Source: Dallia pectoralis
Lineage: Eukaryota; Chordata; Actinopteri; Esociformes; Umbridae
DNA length: 64,000 nucleotides
Assembly (NCBI GenBank): GCA_029465975.1
Contig: CM055744.1
Location: forward strand, 1,426,001 to 1,490,000
Reading direction: 5' to 3'
How positions within the stretch are numbered: position 1 is the stretch's first letter; every line of letters begins with the position of its first letter. The position numbers and the translations under genes were made by a program. Positions 20,510 to 31,736 of the stretch are shown one piece after another. The notes under the pieces were generated by a model. The model ran no database searches. It was not told the origin of the DNA and worked only from the letters and a program-made list of their open reading frames with translations.

Positions 20510-20944
20510 TTCCACACTTTTTCCATTTACGGATGATGCAGAAATGTTTCTGAACCCTTTCCCAGATCTGTGCCTCGACACAATCCTGCCTCAGAGGTCT
20601 ACAGACAATTCCTTGGACTTCATGGCTTGGCTTGTTCTCTGATATGCACTATCAACTGTGGGACCTTATATAGACAGGTGTGTGGCTTTCCAAATCAAAT
20701 GGATTTGATGTTTATTCATAAATATCACAGGCTAAAAAGTAATTAGTACTTGAGTAGTTTTTGAGAGGAGTACTTTGTACTTTTACTTAAGTCATCGTTT
20801 CTGCAGGTATCAGAAAATCTCATTTAATGCTTTTTCATCTAGATCTAAAGATTATGGGAGAGAATAACTTCTGATGCATCTGTCTAATTTAATCATCTTC
20901 ATTTATTAATATCTACAAATTTGTGTGCATGAATTGTGCATTTC

Positions 20945-21460
20945 CAGTTGTGCAACGTGTGTGTGGATAATCTGAAAGTGGTTTGAGGTTAAAAGGTCAC
21001 TGCACAAAAAAGCTAATGAGATATGCAAGTTAAAAATGTATATTAAAAGTTTTCAAACTTTTATTTTGAAAAACCAAAGGCTGTGCAACATGTGGATGGC
21101 CTCTTTAAATAATCTAAAAGTGGTTTGAGGTTAATAGGTCACTGCTCAAAAAAAATTAAGATTTCCAGTATTTAAATGTATTTAAAAAAAAGAGTAAATG
21201 TTTTATTTTGAAAAACCAAATTCTGTGCAACATGTGAAAGAGATTTGTAGACAATATGAAAGTAAATTGAGGTTTCCAAGTGATTTCAAAAAAAGATAGA
21301 TTTTTACATTTTTTAAATGTTTATTAAACGTCTCTTACGCCATTTCCTTAAAAAAAACAAAGCTGTGCAAATTGTGTGTGTACTCTATAAAACAATCTGA
21401 TAGTGATTTGAAGTTTCAAGGCCAAATGGTTAAACAGCTATTGAATTCATAACTTTAAGA
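20945..21460 (+). repeat. Diverged tandem repeat, about 130-140 bp unit, four copies
   Basis: Four blocks begin with a TGTGCAAC or TGTGCAAA motif (near 20953, 21083, 21223 and 21364), followed by AATCTGAAAGTGGTTTGAGGTT and a TTTATTTTGAAAAACCAAA stretch. The units are strongly diverged, so this array is old compared with the other minisatellites here. It may be internal sequence of the hAT element that follows. Confidence 0.7.
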
Positions 21461-21479
21461 CTTTGTACATTATTGACGG

Positions 21480-22079
21480 TCCCGAACTATAAGCACACAG
21501 AGGTTTCTGTCTGTAGATCACCGCAGTGTAGTGTGGCTGCTTGCGGGAAAACCGGGCCTGATCTCGGGCTCCGAATATCCAATATCGAATATCCAACCAA
21601 CTTTACCTCGGTCTGAGATGAAGCAAATATATTTGTGCGAGAATTTCAAGACGGAAAAGATGGTAAACAAAGCAAGGCAGAAATATTATCTTTGATCACA
21701 ACTCTCCACTTATTTATGTGAGTCGGCCTTTTCACACATGAAAGTCATAAAGTCAAAGTACCACTATGACTGCTGATCATTTGTTAGTGAGCTTGAGACT
21801 GGCTGTCAGCAGCTACTGTCCGGACTATGCATCCCTGGCTGATTCCATTCAGGGCAAGTCATCAGAGTAAAGTCAGGTAATGACAAAAAAGTACATAGTT
21901 AATTGTGTTGTGCAATATGGGCTCATGCGGGTATGCAAGGTACATCACCATACATTGTAAAAATAATTGTTAATATATTTATAGATACATCTACGCTTTG
22001 CATTTTTGTAGTCGGTAGATCATTTTGATTTGGTCATTTTATAAGTAGCTCGCATGCTGAAAAAGTGTGAGCACCCCTG
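21480..22079 (+). mobile_element. 3' end of an hAT transposon
   Basis: It contains the hAT transposase C-terminus (21702-21870) followed by about 200 bp of AT-rich sequence and a terminus AGTGTGAGCACCCCTG ending at 22079. That is the complement of the CAGGGGTGCTCACACT start typical of hAT elements. The matching 5' end was not found in the window, so the 5' half is lost or unrecognisable. Confidence 0.65.
21702..21870 (+). pseudogene. hAT transposase C-terminal dimerisation domain (frameshifted)
   Basis: The frame from 21702 gives LSTYLCESAFSHMKVIKSKY, the conserved CExxFSxMKxIKSKxR block of hAT (GTF2IRD2/ZBED-like) transposases. A small deletion shifts the frame. It then continues TMTADHLLVSLRLAVSSYCP, then DYASLADSIQGKSSE and a stop at 21868-21870. 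The residues missing at the deletion are the Arg-Ser after KSKY. Confidence 0.8.
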
Positions 22080-22481
22080 GTCAAGACCAATTGAGAAAAC
22101 AGTAACAGTGCTTGCTTGCTAATTTGTAAGACACAACTAGTTGTAAATTCCAGGTTTAGATGTTTGGTTGATGTTATTCTTCAGTGAGTTAGTCTGATGA
22201 TTCTTTCATTTAAAGTGAAACACAAGGTGCTTTTAGACACTGCATCTATTGTTTGCAGTTTTACTAAGATTCTATTTACATTACATGTTATGAAGTTAGA
22301 TGTCTGGTCCAGTTGGCTGTCATAATGGTTTTGATTGGACATTCCCGAGGTATATTAATATATTGTCCAGCAGCTCGTTCATCATTACTCTTGTATGACT
22401 ACTACGTACTGTCTCTTATCAACACGTAAACCTACACAAAGTGTTCGGGCCCCATTCATCTTTTTGTTATTAAAGTGATTT
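22080..22481. other. No recognisable feature
   Basis: Unique-looking AT-rich DNA between the hAT end and the solo LTR. Confidence 0.4.
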
Positions 22482-22812
22482 TGTCACAACTCCTCCCGAA
22501 GCTGCGCTCTACCCGTCATTGAGCAGGCTTCGGCGTTTGTCGTCACCGGCCTCCTAGCCACTCTGCTCCTCCTGTCATCACTCAACTTGTCTTGTCAATG
22601 TGCACACTCCTGGTTTCCATCCCATCATCACTAAGTGTATATGTTCCCTCTGTTTGGCCCGTGTGTTCGAGCATTACTCAAGAATCGCCGTGTGTGTATG
22701 CACGTTCGAGGAACGTTGTTCTGTTCATCTGTGTGGGAAATAAAACCCACGTTTACGCGCTGACTCCTGCGCCTGGCTTGGTCTTGCTCTTTGCCTTAAC
22801 CAGTCCGTGACA
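22482..22812 (+). mobile_element. Solo LTR (331 bp)
   Basis: It starts TGTCACAACTCCTCCCGAAG and ends CCAGTCCGTGACA, so the ends are TG...CA with a 6-bp inverted TGTCAC/GTGACA. AATAAA lies near 22740, followed by the expected R/U5-like segment. The flanks GATTT (22477-22481) and GACTT (22813-22817) form a 5-bp duplication with one mismatch. The start resembles Ty3/Gypsy-type LTRs common in salmoniform fish. No internal region. Confidence 0.8.
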
Positions 22813-23300
22813 GACTTGTTCTATGTGGTTAGTACTGGATATATTCCAGAGTGATATGACAATGTAATTATGGAGACCAAAAACTCCTAAATCATTTGGC
22901 CACATACTGGGCAGAAGAAAATGTCTTATGAAAACTGAATAATGATTTATGAAAAAATGGGATATAGAGAGGAAAGAGACAGTAAAAGAAAAGAAAGTTA
23001 AGCGAGCGATTGTCTGTTTGTCCACACACTTCACCTCCATGAGCTGTCTCCCTCAGACACATACACTGACAGGTCCATCTGTATCTTCCCTGCTCCACAC
23101 TGTCTGCCAGCCACCTGTTTCATGGCCTTAAAGGAGGAGGTGATGACAGGAGCTAGTTTGAGAGATCTGTTCAGTGTCATGTCCACAGAGAGATAAAAAA
23201 AGAACAAAGAATCCCTGTTGCAGAACAAGTAGTTGCTACTTATCTACAGGAGTATTAAAGATCCCAGATAGCGGGACACATTAACTAGTAGCAACACATC
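22813..23300. other. No recognisable feature
   Basis: The overlapping short frames here lack family similarity or splice context. Confidence 0.4.
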
Positions 23301-23306
23301 TGCCAG

Positions 23307-23564
23307 ATTATCCCTCACAGCAGAGCAAATTAAGTAAAAGCATTATATTAATCTACATTATCCCTCACAGCAGAGCAAATTAAGTAAAAGCATTATATTA
23401 ATCTACATTATCCCTCACAGCAGAGCAAATTAAGTAAAAGCATTATATTAATCTACATTATCCCTCACAGCAGAGCAAATTAAGTAAAAGCATTATATTA
23501 ATCTACATTATCCCTCACAGCAGAGCAAATTAAGTAAAAGCATTATATTAATCTACATTATCCC
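23307..23564 (+). repeat. 50-bp minisatellite, five identical copies
   Basis: The unit starts ATTATCCCTCACAGCAGAGC and ends TTAATCTAC. Five copies from 23307 to 23556 look identical, and a sixth breaks off after ATTATCCC at 23564. Identity of all copies implies a very recent expansion. Confidence 0.95.
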
Positions 23565-23569
23565 AGACA

Positions 23570-26340
23570 GCAAAACCAATGTGATACCTTTACATCAATC
23601 GTACACAATTGTGGTGTAAATTCACTTAAGAAAAAGTCTGCCACTTCCTACTTACTGTGTGATATATTGAATACAACTTGAGTGAATGATACTTCCTCTC
23701 CCAGGCCTTAGAGGACCTGTGGTTTGGTATTTCCTGGGGTTTGAGCATGATAGACGGGTCTGAGGGAAGTAGCGGGGGCAACGGACCAATCAGGATATGA
23801 CGTTAGGACAGAATATTACACAACAGATCTAACTGCCTGGGATGGGAAATATCCATTGTTATTATTCATGGGCACCTTACTATAAAAGGGGCGGATATAA
23901 TTTGATCCATGTGCTCCTCCAGTTGGATTGTGTTGCTGGGTGGACAGAGGGGTGCCCGCCAGACGAGCAGGATTGGGGTCCAGACCCTCAGGAGCCTCCA
24001 GAGTCTGATAGGAAACAGCCTTTAATTCATCCCAAGTCATCCCACCGCAGCTGCCCTTTTGCCTTATTTCCCAGAGAGGAGAAATGTGAGGGAGATACAA
24101 AGAGACAGACTTGTGTCATGTTGAAACAGCAGCTGTCACACTCTTTTTTGTTTTCTTTTCTTTTACCCACAAAGCTTCAGCTGAGTCATAGACTAGTTCT
24201 GGGAGAACTAACCTACTCTGGGATCAGATATTGGAGCTCTGGCTGAAATTGAAAGGAGCTCAACATAAATGGACTAATGGTCTCGTTTTCAATGTTATAA
24301 TCCCTGTAAGAGCACTTGGCTTACTTATGATGTGTGTGAGTAGAGTGGACACGTGACTCTACTACTATTCGCTACTATTCGAAACAACAGTATGACATTC
24401 AAAACATGTGGTGCTCTCTTGATTATTGACCTCAGAGACATGAACAACAGGAAGTGACTACTAAGTTCGTAATGCCAATAAATGAGATTTAAAACTAATT
24501 AAAGCTTTTTTTTTCTCACACAATGAATAGTCTAAAAAATAAACCCACCACAGCAAATACTGTAGAAGCTAATAGGGCTACTGTGACTATCATTTCTGCT
24601 CCAAACAAAAATAGAGGGTGGTATGTCTGTGCCAATTGCAGTGTTATCTTTTTCCCATTTAAATGCTAATGAGTTCTCTGCTGCCATATTAGTCAAAGAC
24701 AGTCAGAGACTGGGAATGTGTTATATCTTATCTCACCCCAAAGTTAACAGCTCTCTCCATGAGATTCGCTGATGTTCACTCATTATATTCAACGCAGATT
24801 ATATGACCCAGGTGTGCTGAGGGCCATTTTGTAAATTAGGTTATGTGACGCATTTTGTGCACGTCGATTTTCGCGTGTCTGTGTGTGTCAATGGCATTGT
24901 GAGTGGTCAAAGTCATGTTGTCTGTGGCTACGTTTGTGCGCTGTGGGTTGTTGATCTCATATGTGTGTATGGTTGCCTCAGCGTAAGGTAACCAATGTCT
25001 GTGTGTGTGTCTGTGTCAAGGCATTCATCTGCACCTCAACAATAATAAATGCTAGTTAATTAGCTTCCAATCATGTGACATAACTAACAGAGGTTAAGGT
25101 TGTCACTGCTGCTGGCAAAATGACCTTCCAGGTCCAGTTGTTGGCCTTGTTGCGGATGGCACAAGTTCACAGGGAAATGTATCAAGTCTAATCAAATTAA
25201 TCTGGAGAATAACCGCTGTCCTCATGCTACATGCTCATCTACATTAATGCAATCCCCCACTCCCGCTGGATCTCAAAACAGACACATTGTCTAATAAACA
25301 TTTAGATACATTCTAAAAAACATTCAACAACGTGTTTTCAGGGAGGTGGTTTCACAGGCTAATGCGCGTGCACACACGCTAACAAAATGTTTTATTAAGA
25401 CAGAACCCAATCATTTAAGTAAGCCTTTGGTTTTCTGCTTAAAACAACTGTAAAATACTTGATCTGCCTTCCTAATATGTAGTGGTCCCTAAATAAATAA
25501 TATCCTTATTATGTAATAGTAATAGTCTTATGTAATAGTTTACATACACAGTTTATCTTGTGATTTCACCTAAACTAAGTCTGGTATATGCAGAAAATGT
25601 GACATTAAACTTACATTGCTTCTTTTTATATGATACTATATTACTGTGGATAGGTTAAGTTAGCACAAAGAGAGACCTAATCCGGACACGTGCAGTTTCA
25701 TTCTCTCACCACGTCTGTCACTTGCTATCTTGGTATCTCCAACCAGTCTAGCATTGGAAATAACCATTAAACTCTGGCTCGCTCGAGAAAATAAAAAAGG
25801 GATATTGTATGTAATTTTCAAGCGTCAGGGAGCCATTATTAAAATGCGTGTGACTTCGGGATCTTCAGGGAGAATCATGATGTCTGCTAAAAGAGGTTAT
25901 ATGGTTAAACAACAGACAAAAGCCACTATCATGTGCATTAAAACTACATGAATAAACAGGGCGCTTCCACTGAATGAATGCAGCACTAAGATGAGTTGTT
26001 ACAAATCCCCGGAGTCTCAATATGGCTAGTCCCAGACTGACAGCCGCACGTCACTTGTTCATTCCATCGTTGGTATTGAGAGAAATCTCTATTTGGTCTT
26101 TGACAACCTGTGGTAGAGGATCTGGCAAACTCCTTGCACTGGCATTCCCACTGGAATGTTAGCTGGAATGTTGCTGTACATATTTCCTGTTGCCAGGACC
26201 AAGGAATTGTTCTCCTCCAGTCTCACGCATGTGACAGATGTCTAGCTGTTGTGAGTCTGAAGAGGAAAATTATAAAGTTGATTTAAAGTAAATGAACAGA
26301 GTAGCATCAAGCAACAGGTAGCATCTGTTGTCTAGAACAC
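23570..26340. other. 2.8 kb without recognisable gene
   Basis: Mixed unique-looking DNA with short TG-rich patches (24880-25020). The open frame 23842-24246 (134 codons) has no recognised domain, start context or splice sites, and I do not call it. Confidence 0.4.
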
Positions 26341-26344
26341 TAAG

Positions 26345-27162
26345 AGACATCGAGAGAGATGGAAAGGGAGTGGAGAGGAAGTAAGAAAGAGAGATGGAAA
26401 GGGAGTGGAGAGGGAGTAAGAAAGAGAGATGGAAAGGGAGTGGAGAGGGAGTAAGAAAGAGAGATGGAAAGGGAGTGGAGAGGGAGTAAGAAAGAGAGAT
26501 GGAAAGGGAGAGGAGAGGGAGTAAGAAAGAGAGATGGAAAGGGAGTGGAGAGGGAGTAAGAAAGAGAGATGGAAAGGGAGTGGAGAGGGAGTAAGAAAGA
26601 GAGATGGAAAGGGAGTGGAGAGGGAGTAAGAAAGAGAGATGGAAAGGGAGTGGAGAGGGAGTAAGAAAGAGAGATGGAAAGGGAGTGGAGAGGGAGTAAG
26701 AAAGAGAGATGGAAAGGGAGAGGAGAGGGAGTAAGAAAGAGAGATGGAAAGGGAGTGGAGAGGGAGTAAGAAAGAGAGATGGAAAGGGAGTGGAGAGGGA
26801 GTAAGAAAGAGAGATGGAAAGGGAGTGGAGAGGGAGTAAGAAAGAGAGATGGAAAGGGAGTGGAGAGGGAGTAAGAAAGAGAGATGGAAAGGGAGTGGAG
26901 AGGGAGTAAGAAAGAGAGATGGAAAGGGAGAGGAGAGGGAGTAAGAAAGAGAGATGGAAAGGGAGTGGAGAGGGAGTAAGAAAGAGAGATGGAAAGGGAG
27001 TGGAAGAAAAGAAAGAGATGGAAAGGGAGTGGAGAGGGAGTAAGAAAGAGAGATGGAAAGGGAGAGGAGAGGGAGTAAGAAAGAGAGATGGAAAGGGAGT
27101 GGAGAGGGAGTAAGAAAGAGAGATGGAAAGGGAGTGGAGAGGGAGTAAGAAAGAGAGATGGT
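26345..27162 (+). repeat. 35-bp purine-rich minisatellite (about 23 copies)
   Basis: Unit: GGAAAGGGAGTGGAGAGGGA then GTAAGAAAGAGAGAT. Only three or four of 35 bases on the plus strand are pyrimidines. Some units have AGGAGAG in place of TGGAGAG at a spacing of six units, hinting at a higher-order period. One defective unit is at 27000-27020. Because 35 is not a multiple of 3 and the complement has no in-phase stops, all minus-strand frames stay open, giving meaningless long open frames. Confidence 0.95.
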
Positions 27163-27210
27163 CAACAAGAGAGAAGGATCGACTAAAATAGAATGGAGAG
27201 GTTTGAGATG

Positions 27211-27400
27211 TACAGTGGATATGAAACGTTAACACACCCCTAAAATGCCAGTTCCGGGTTATTGTAAGATTTTTATTTTCCCGGTCAAAGATTTCAGTTT
27301 GTTTTTTGGTCGAATTGTTCACATTAAAAGTGGAAAAAATTCTGACATGTTTTAGCTTTGTCTCATTTTTTTCATCAGAAAATAAATAATTTTCTTAAGG
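27211..27400. mobile_element. Tc1-like element end (copy C, composite)
   Basis: It begins TACAGTGGATATGAAACG and ACACACCCCTAAAATGCCAG, the left end of a Tc1-type family common in salmoniform fish. About 45 bp in it switches to AAAGATTTCAGTTTGTTTTT...CACATTAAAAGTGGAAAAAA, which belongs to the opposite (right) end orientation. It is therefore a rearranged deletion derivative. Its partner-like right end lies at 29450-30077. Confidence 0.6.
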
Positions 27401-27849
27401 ATTTTCTAACAAAACTGGAAGTGTACTGGGAGATGAAAAGTAAAGACCCAAAATAACCAAGTAAATATCCCACACAGATCTTACAATATACATTCTACTG
27501 GAAGTGTGCCTGTGGTTATGTCGTTTTCAGACGCTTCCACCAAAATGCCAATTGTCTGGACCGTTTTTAACTTGACCATTGCTAGCAACTGGAAATATGC
27601 ACAGGAAACCAATTATCTCCTACAACCGTTCTGCCTGAACCCTCTCCAATACTGGTCTTTTCTATTTTGGAGACATGCCACGCAGTCTTGAGATTCCAAA
27701 AATATTCTGTTCTGATTATACTGTACTCAGTAAGGTCACCATATAATTGTACAGTCACTTCTACTAAAGCCACATTCTTTTGTCAAAATCCCAGGATTAC
27801 CCTGCAAAATAGCCAGGGGACGAGGTTAGTACACAAAACACTATGACCA

Positions 27850-28430
27850 GATGTAGACGCAGACCGGTCAGAGTGCCCATTATGACCCCTGTCTACAGTC
27901 AAAAGTGCCTATAATGGGGACACAAGCGTAAGAACTGGACCGTGGACCAGTGGATGGTTTCCTGGTCCAGTGAGTCCTGTTTTCTTTTACATCACGTGTA
28001 CAGTTGTGTACGTGTGCTTCGTTTACCTGGGGGAGTGAGAGCGCTAGGATACACTGTGGGAAGATGACAAGTGCAAGGAGTGTGAAGTTCGGGCAATGTT
28101 TTGCAGGAAATCCTTGGTTTCGGGTATTTATGTGGACTTTCAAATTGACACATGCCACCTACCTAAAACTCTGTGGCAGAGCAGGTACACCCCTTCATGA
28201 AAATTATTTTCCCCGATGATAATGGGCTCTTTTAGCTCACATTGCTCAGGAATGGTTTGAGGAATTGTTTTAAGGACGCTTATGGTTGACACATATGGGA
28301 TAAAATATGGATGACAGAAAGTTGCACAATACCGAGAGCACTGTTGTAATCTCATGTGTGTAATAGGACGTGGTGAAGGAAAAGCGGGATGCCCTATAAC
28401 AATATTTTTCTGATATTTATAGTGCATTAA
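27850..28430 (+). pseudogene. Tc1/mariner-like transposase fragment (copy D)
   Basis: Plus-strand pieces in several frames read NWTVDQW-like, SSESCFLLHHVYSCVRV, then GQCFAGNPWFRVFMW and THATYLKLCGRAGTPLHENYFP, then AQEWFEELF. In intact members the order is WSDESRFLLHHVDGRVRV...; here the first catalytic Asp region is SSES, so the Asp is lost. The second Asp region (usually QQDNAPCH) is missing. Heavily frameshifted and dead. Confidence 0.7.
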
Positions 28431-28915
28431 AATTGACTAAAATGTACATTTACAAGGTACAGTTGTACATAAGCTTAGCATGTATAGCTACATTTGAGAT
28501 ATTGTATAACCAAACTCTGAATCAACCATAACCAAGGAAAGCCAAAAGAAAGAAGCCAGCAGAAACAAGTGAACAGATGGATTTGTTGGCCTAGACTTGT
28601 CCAGCACTTGGCACTAAGTGCCACATTAGCCCTGGTAGTCTTCTCAGTCACCTAGAAAGTCAAGGTGTTGGAAGAAATCTCCACAATCTACAGTGTAGCT
28701 TGGCATTTTGTTAATTTCATCTGAGACTTTAAAAACCTTCCCATCAGACACCAGAGCCTACATTGCTGCTTTAAAGTGACACTTCAAAGTGAAATACAAC
28801 AGCGGTCATAGCCGTCAAGTAAAAAAAGCACTTCCATTAAGGTTGATGCTAAATCTCTCCTGTGTAAATCCTGGGGATTGATCTCATAGATTTAGGGCTA
28901 ATCAATCTGGACATC

Positions 28916-29358
28916 TGTCACAACTCCCTCCGAAGCTATTCTACCGTCATCTAGGCTTCGGCGTTCGTCATCACGGCTTTCTAGTGCCACAGCCCCCTAA
29001 TCACTACATTGTCATGTCTCATCATTACACACACCTGGTGCCCATTCCCTCATTAATACTCGTATATATAAATTCCCTGTGTTTGGTCTTGTCTTTGTGT
29101 GGTATTTTTTCATGTACGGTCTGTGTAGTTCTGTGTTCTGTATAGTTAGTCTCCTTTTGGAGCATATTTGTCCTTCTGTGTGAGTGTGGCATTGTTTATC
29201 GCTGCATTTCAAAATTTTGTTTGTTAAATATGTCAAGTGCCACTGGTGGACATGATCTATTTGTTGGTTGGTGTGGACTCTTGTGATTAAAGCAACTCAA
29301 CTCATCCGTTCCTGTTCTGGATCATCCATTTACACACCCAGACTGCAGCACTGTTACC
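28916..29358 (+). mobile_element. Solo LTR (about 440 bp)
   Basis: It starts TGTCACAACTCCCTCCGAAG, almost the same as the LTR at 22482. A TATA-like TATATATAAATT is near 29063 and ATTAAA near 29286. ACATC precedes it (28911-28915) and follows it (29359-29363), a perfect 5-bp duplication if the LTR ends at GTTACC; the canonical terminal CA has then mutated. There is no internal region. Confidence 0.65.
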
Positions 29359-29449
29359 ACATCACAGTTGTCCAGATATTTTAAACATTTTACACTTAAA
29401 TAAAAAAGAAGGGTGCTTAAAAAAAGAATGTTTTTTTAAGCACTCAGTC

Positions 29450-30077
29450 TTTTTGGGTAGGATTAGCATGGCACATCTTGACTTGGCATTATTTGCCCAC
29501 TCTTCTTTGCAAAAGCGCTCCAAATCTTACAGATTGCAAGAACATCTCCTGTGCAAGGCCCTCTTCAGATCACCCCACAGATGTTCAATTGGATTCAGGT
29601 CTGGGTTCTGGCTGGGCCTTGGGTCGTGCTGAAAGGTGGAACTTCCTCTTCATCTTTCTCTTAGAAGCCTGATGGTTTTGTGCCAAAATTGCCTGGTATT
29701 TGGAACTGTTTATAATTCCCTCCACCCTGACCAATGTCATGAAAACCCTACTGGAAAAGCTGGCCTTAATTTGTGATCAATCAGAGTCACTTTAAATGAT
29801 GACAGGTGTGTAATGACTTCTATTTAACATGAGTTTGAATGTGATTGGTTAATTCTGAACACAACCACATCCCCATTTATGAGAGGGTGTGCACACTTAT
29901 GCAACCAGGCTATTGTAAGATTTATTTTTTCACGTCAAAAATTCCAGTTTTTTTTTATCGAATTCTTCTTTTCATAGGTCACATTAAAGGTGGAAAATGT
30001 TCTGACATGATTTATTCTTCTCTTATTTTTTCACATCACAAAAACCAGCGGTGTGTAGATGTCTTATATCCACTGTA
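29450..30077 (-). mobile_element. Tc1-like element, right end with transposase C-terminal fragment (copy C')
   Basis: The plus-strand right end is ACACTTATGCAACCAGG...CACATTAAAGGTGGAAAATG...TATATCCACTGTA, the terminal repeat that matches 27211 in reverse. On the minus strand 29620-29465 reads SQNPDLNPIEHLWGDLKRAL, then HRRCSCNL-stop-DLERFCKEEW, the Tc1 transposase C-terminus with the catalytic Glu (in IEHLW). An internal deletion joins it to the other end. One in-frame stop. Confidence 0.8.
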
Positions 30078-30079
30078 TG

Positions 30080-31730
30080 TTTATATCCATGGGCCTATGT
30101 TTGTATCCATGGCAACCATAGACAAAAACAAAGGGTTACTTGCGTGTTTTCTTGACTGGTTCTATGATTGCCTCAGATCAGATTGCTTCATTATATGCAG
30201 GTAGAATTGTCATGCTATCTGACATGAAACAATGCCAACCATATGCGTCACAACCCTTCAGGCTCATATAATATAGGCAGAATAGAAAATTAACCAGGCT
30301 CAGACACGTTGTTACCAAGAACATCTCATTTTAAAATGTACTGTCACATGCCTTGTCTTTTTTAACCATCTTGAGCTAATGTGAGAGCCAAATTTGATAG
30401 ACTAGACACTTTAACAAAACATTTTAATCAATACATTTTCAATGCCAGTATTCCCTAAAAATATAATTACGTTGGATAAACTCACATAACCATAGAATCT
30501 GCACCATCAAAAAATCTCTCTTTTTTAAACATCCTTGCGAATCAGCCCAGGTGTCCGGTAAAAAGGTAAATAATAAATAATTCATGTTTTTCTTTACTCA
30601 TCAACAGGCAGTTCAACCTAGAAGTACAGAAATATTTTGATCCAATTTTCATTTCACATAAATGTATGAATTTGTTGGAATTTTTTGTACGTGTAAAAGT
30701 AAAAAATCTTAAATATCTTTATTAAGAATAACATTTGATAGTATTAACATTTTCAAATGTTCAATACACAAAATAACAGTGCAGTGTATGTCTTCACATT
30801 ACTGTGCAAAAGTCTTATGCCAAAAATCACTTACTCCATTTCTCTAAATCATAACTCTTTTTTTCGAGGAAACACATTGTATAGCATTGCAGTAAAAACA
30901 AAGAAAAATGAATACAATAAAACAATAAAAAACCTGCTGTGTTTTTAAAACAAATGAGTATTTTTGCGACATCCCATTAGAGTGAATAACTGAAGCTATT
31001 ATCTTTCTGGATTGTTATGTAATTGTGTAGTCCTGTGGTAAAGTCTTCTTGCAGGTTTTCCTATAATCCTCTTTGGCTTTCACTGCGTTTTATCCATTCA
31101 ACTTGCCCATTTTCCTTAAATGTCTTTATGACATTTTTTTAACCTTATTATCTTATTAGAAATCAATTTTCAACATTATTGTTCATTTGTTTCATATATC
31201 TTCATGTTTATTTGTAATTATTCAAATGTTATAAAGAATTTGTGATGCAAGTTTACACTAAAAGGCCAGATTAATGACTTTACACAATGTACAGTTGGCC
31301 AGAATCCTTTGCACTGTACTGTGCATATTTTAATTGAATTTAGTATACTCTATGTTTTGGGATGTTTTGTACTCATACATATGTAAGAGGTTGTATATGG
31401 ACAGCATTATATGTGGCTGCTGCATGTGAGGATATGAGGATTCTGATGAATAAAATACACTAATCACATTTCAACAACTACTGTACCAGACTACCAGAAC
31501 ACCCACCTTCTTTTCACTGCTTCCATTAGACACTCTATTATGACAAAATCTGATCTGGCATCAGGTGTGTTTACTGAAATCTGCCCAGGAATCCCACTGA
31601 TGTCATCACAACCCGTCCTCCATCTACACATGCCAGCACTGCTTGTTTTCAACTCTCTTTCTCATTCTATTTTGTCTCAGTCTCTCTCTCACACGCAAAC
31701 ACAATGTATGATCTGCTTAAATTACCCTCA
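30080..31730. other. No gene recognised; possible non-autonomous Tc1-type element near 30.8 kb
   Basis: ACTGTGCAAAAGTCTTATGC at 30801-30820 resembles the terminal repeat of a Tc1-type family, and a TTTGCACTGTACTGTGCA stretch near 31310 may be its other end. Nothing coding is recognisable. The rest is AT-rich. Confidence 0.35.
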
Positions 31731-31736
31731 TGTTTG

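Larger units (their letters stand above)
19470..20600 (-). pseudogene. Tc1 transposase pseudogene interrupted by an LTR
   Basis: The first part, minus strand 20600-20165, includes a GGRALVELVSKNPIVTLTQLQ-like block (DNA-binding domain), ISAALYGGVARLKPFLSKRH, and KIELFGLNAK just before the LTR. The second part resumes at about 19786 with VWRKPETAHHLANTIPTMMHGGGS and SAAGTERLVRIKGKMN, then FQQDNDPKHTAKITKEWL, which contains the second catalytic Asp. A stop replaces the Gly after MLW, and frameshifts are present (for example at the palindrome near 20465-20509). Removing the LTR and one copy of its 5-bp duplication makes LNAK join VWRKP in the order found in functional family members. Enzymatically dead. 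Confidence 0.85.
19390..20700 (-). mobile_element. Tc1-like transposon remnant (copy B), split by a solo LTR
   Basis: Minus-strand Tc1 element whose transposase pseudogene runs from about 20600 to 19470. Its terminal inverted repeats are not recognisable: the left part ('gaaaagtattcacagtgcttaactttttatacat') resembles the end region of a common salmonid Tc1 family, while the right end is lost around 20700. A solo LTR (19792-20159) divides it in two. Confidence 0.8.

Noticed and set aside
23307..23564. CRISPR-like array
   Set aside because: Direct 50-bp repeats without unique spacers in a vertebrate genome; it is a minisatellite.
23842..24246. 134-codon open frame as a host gene
   Set aside because: No recognised domain, no good start context, no splice signals and no conservation evidence available.
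26270..27322. 350-codon minus-strand open frame rich in Ser, Leu, Pro and Phe
   Set aside because: By-product of the 35-bp purine-rich array; a 35-residue period reflects three units.
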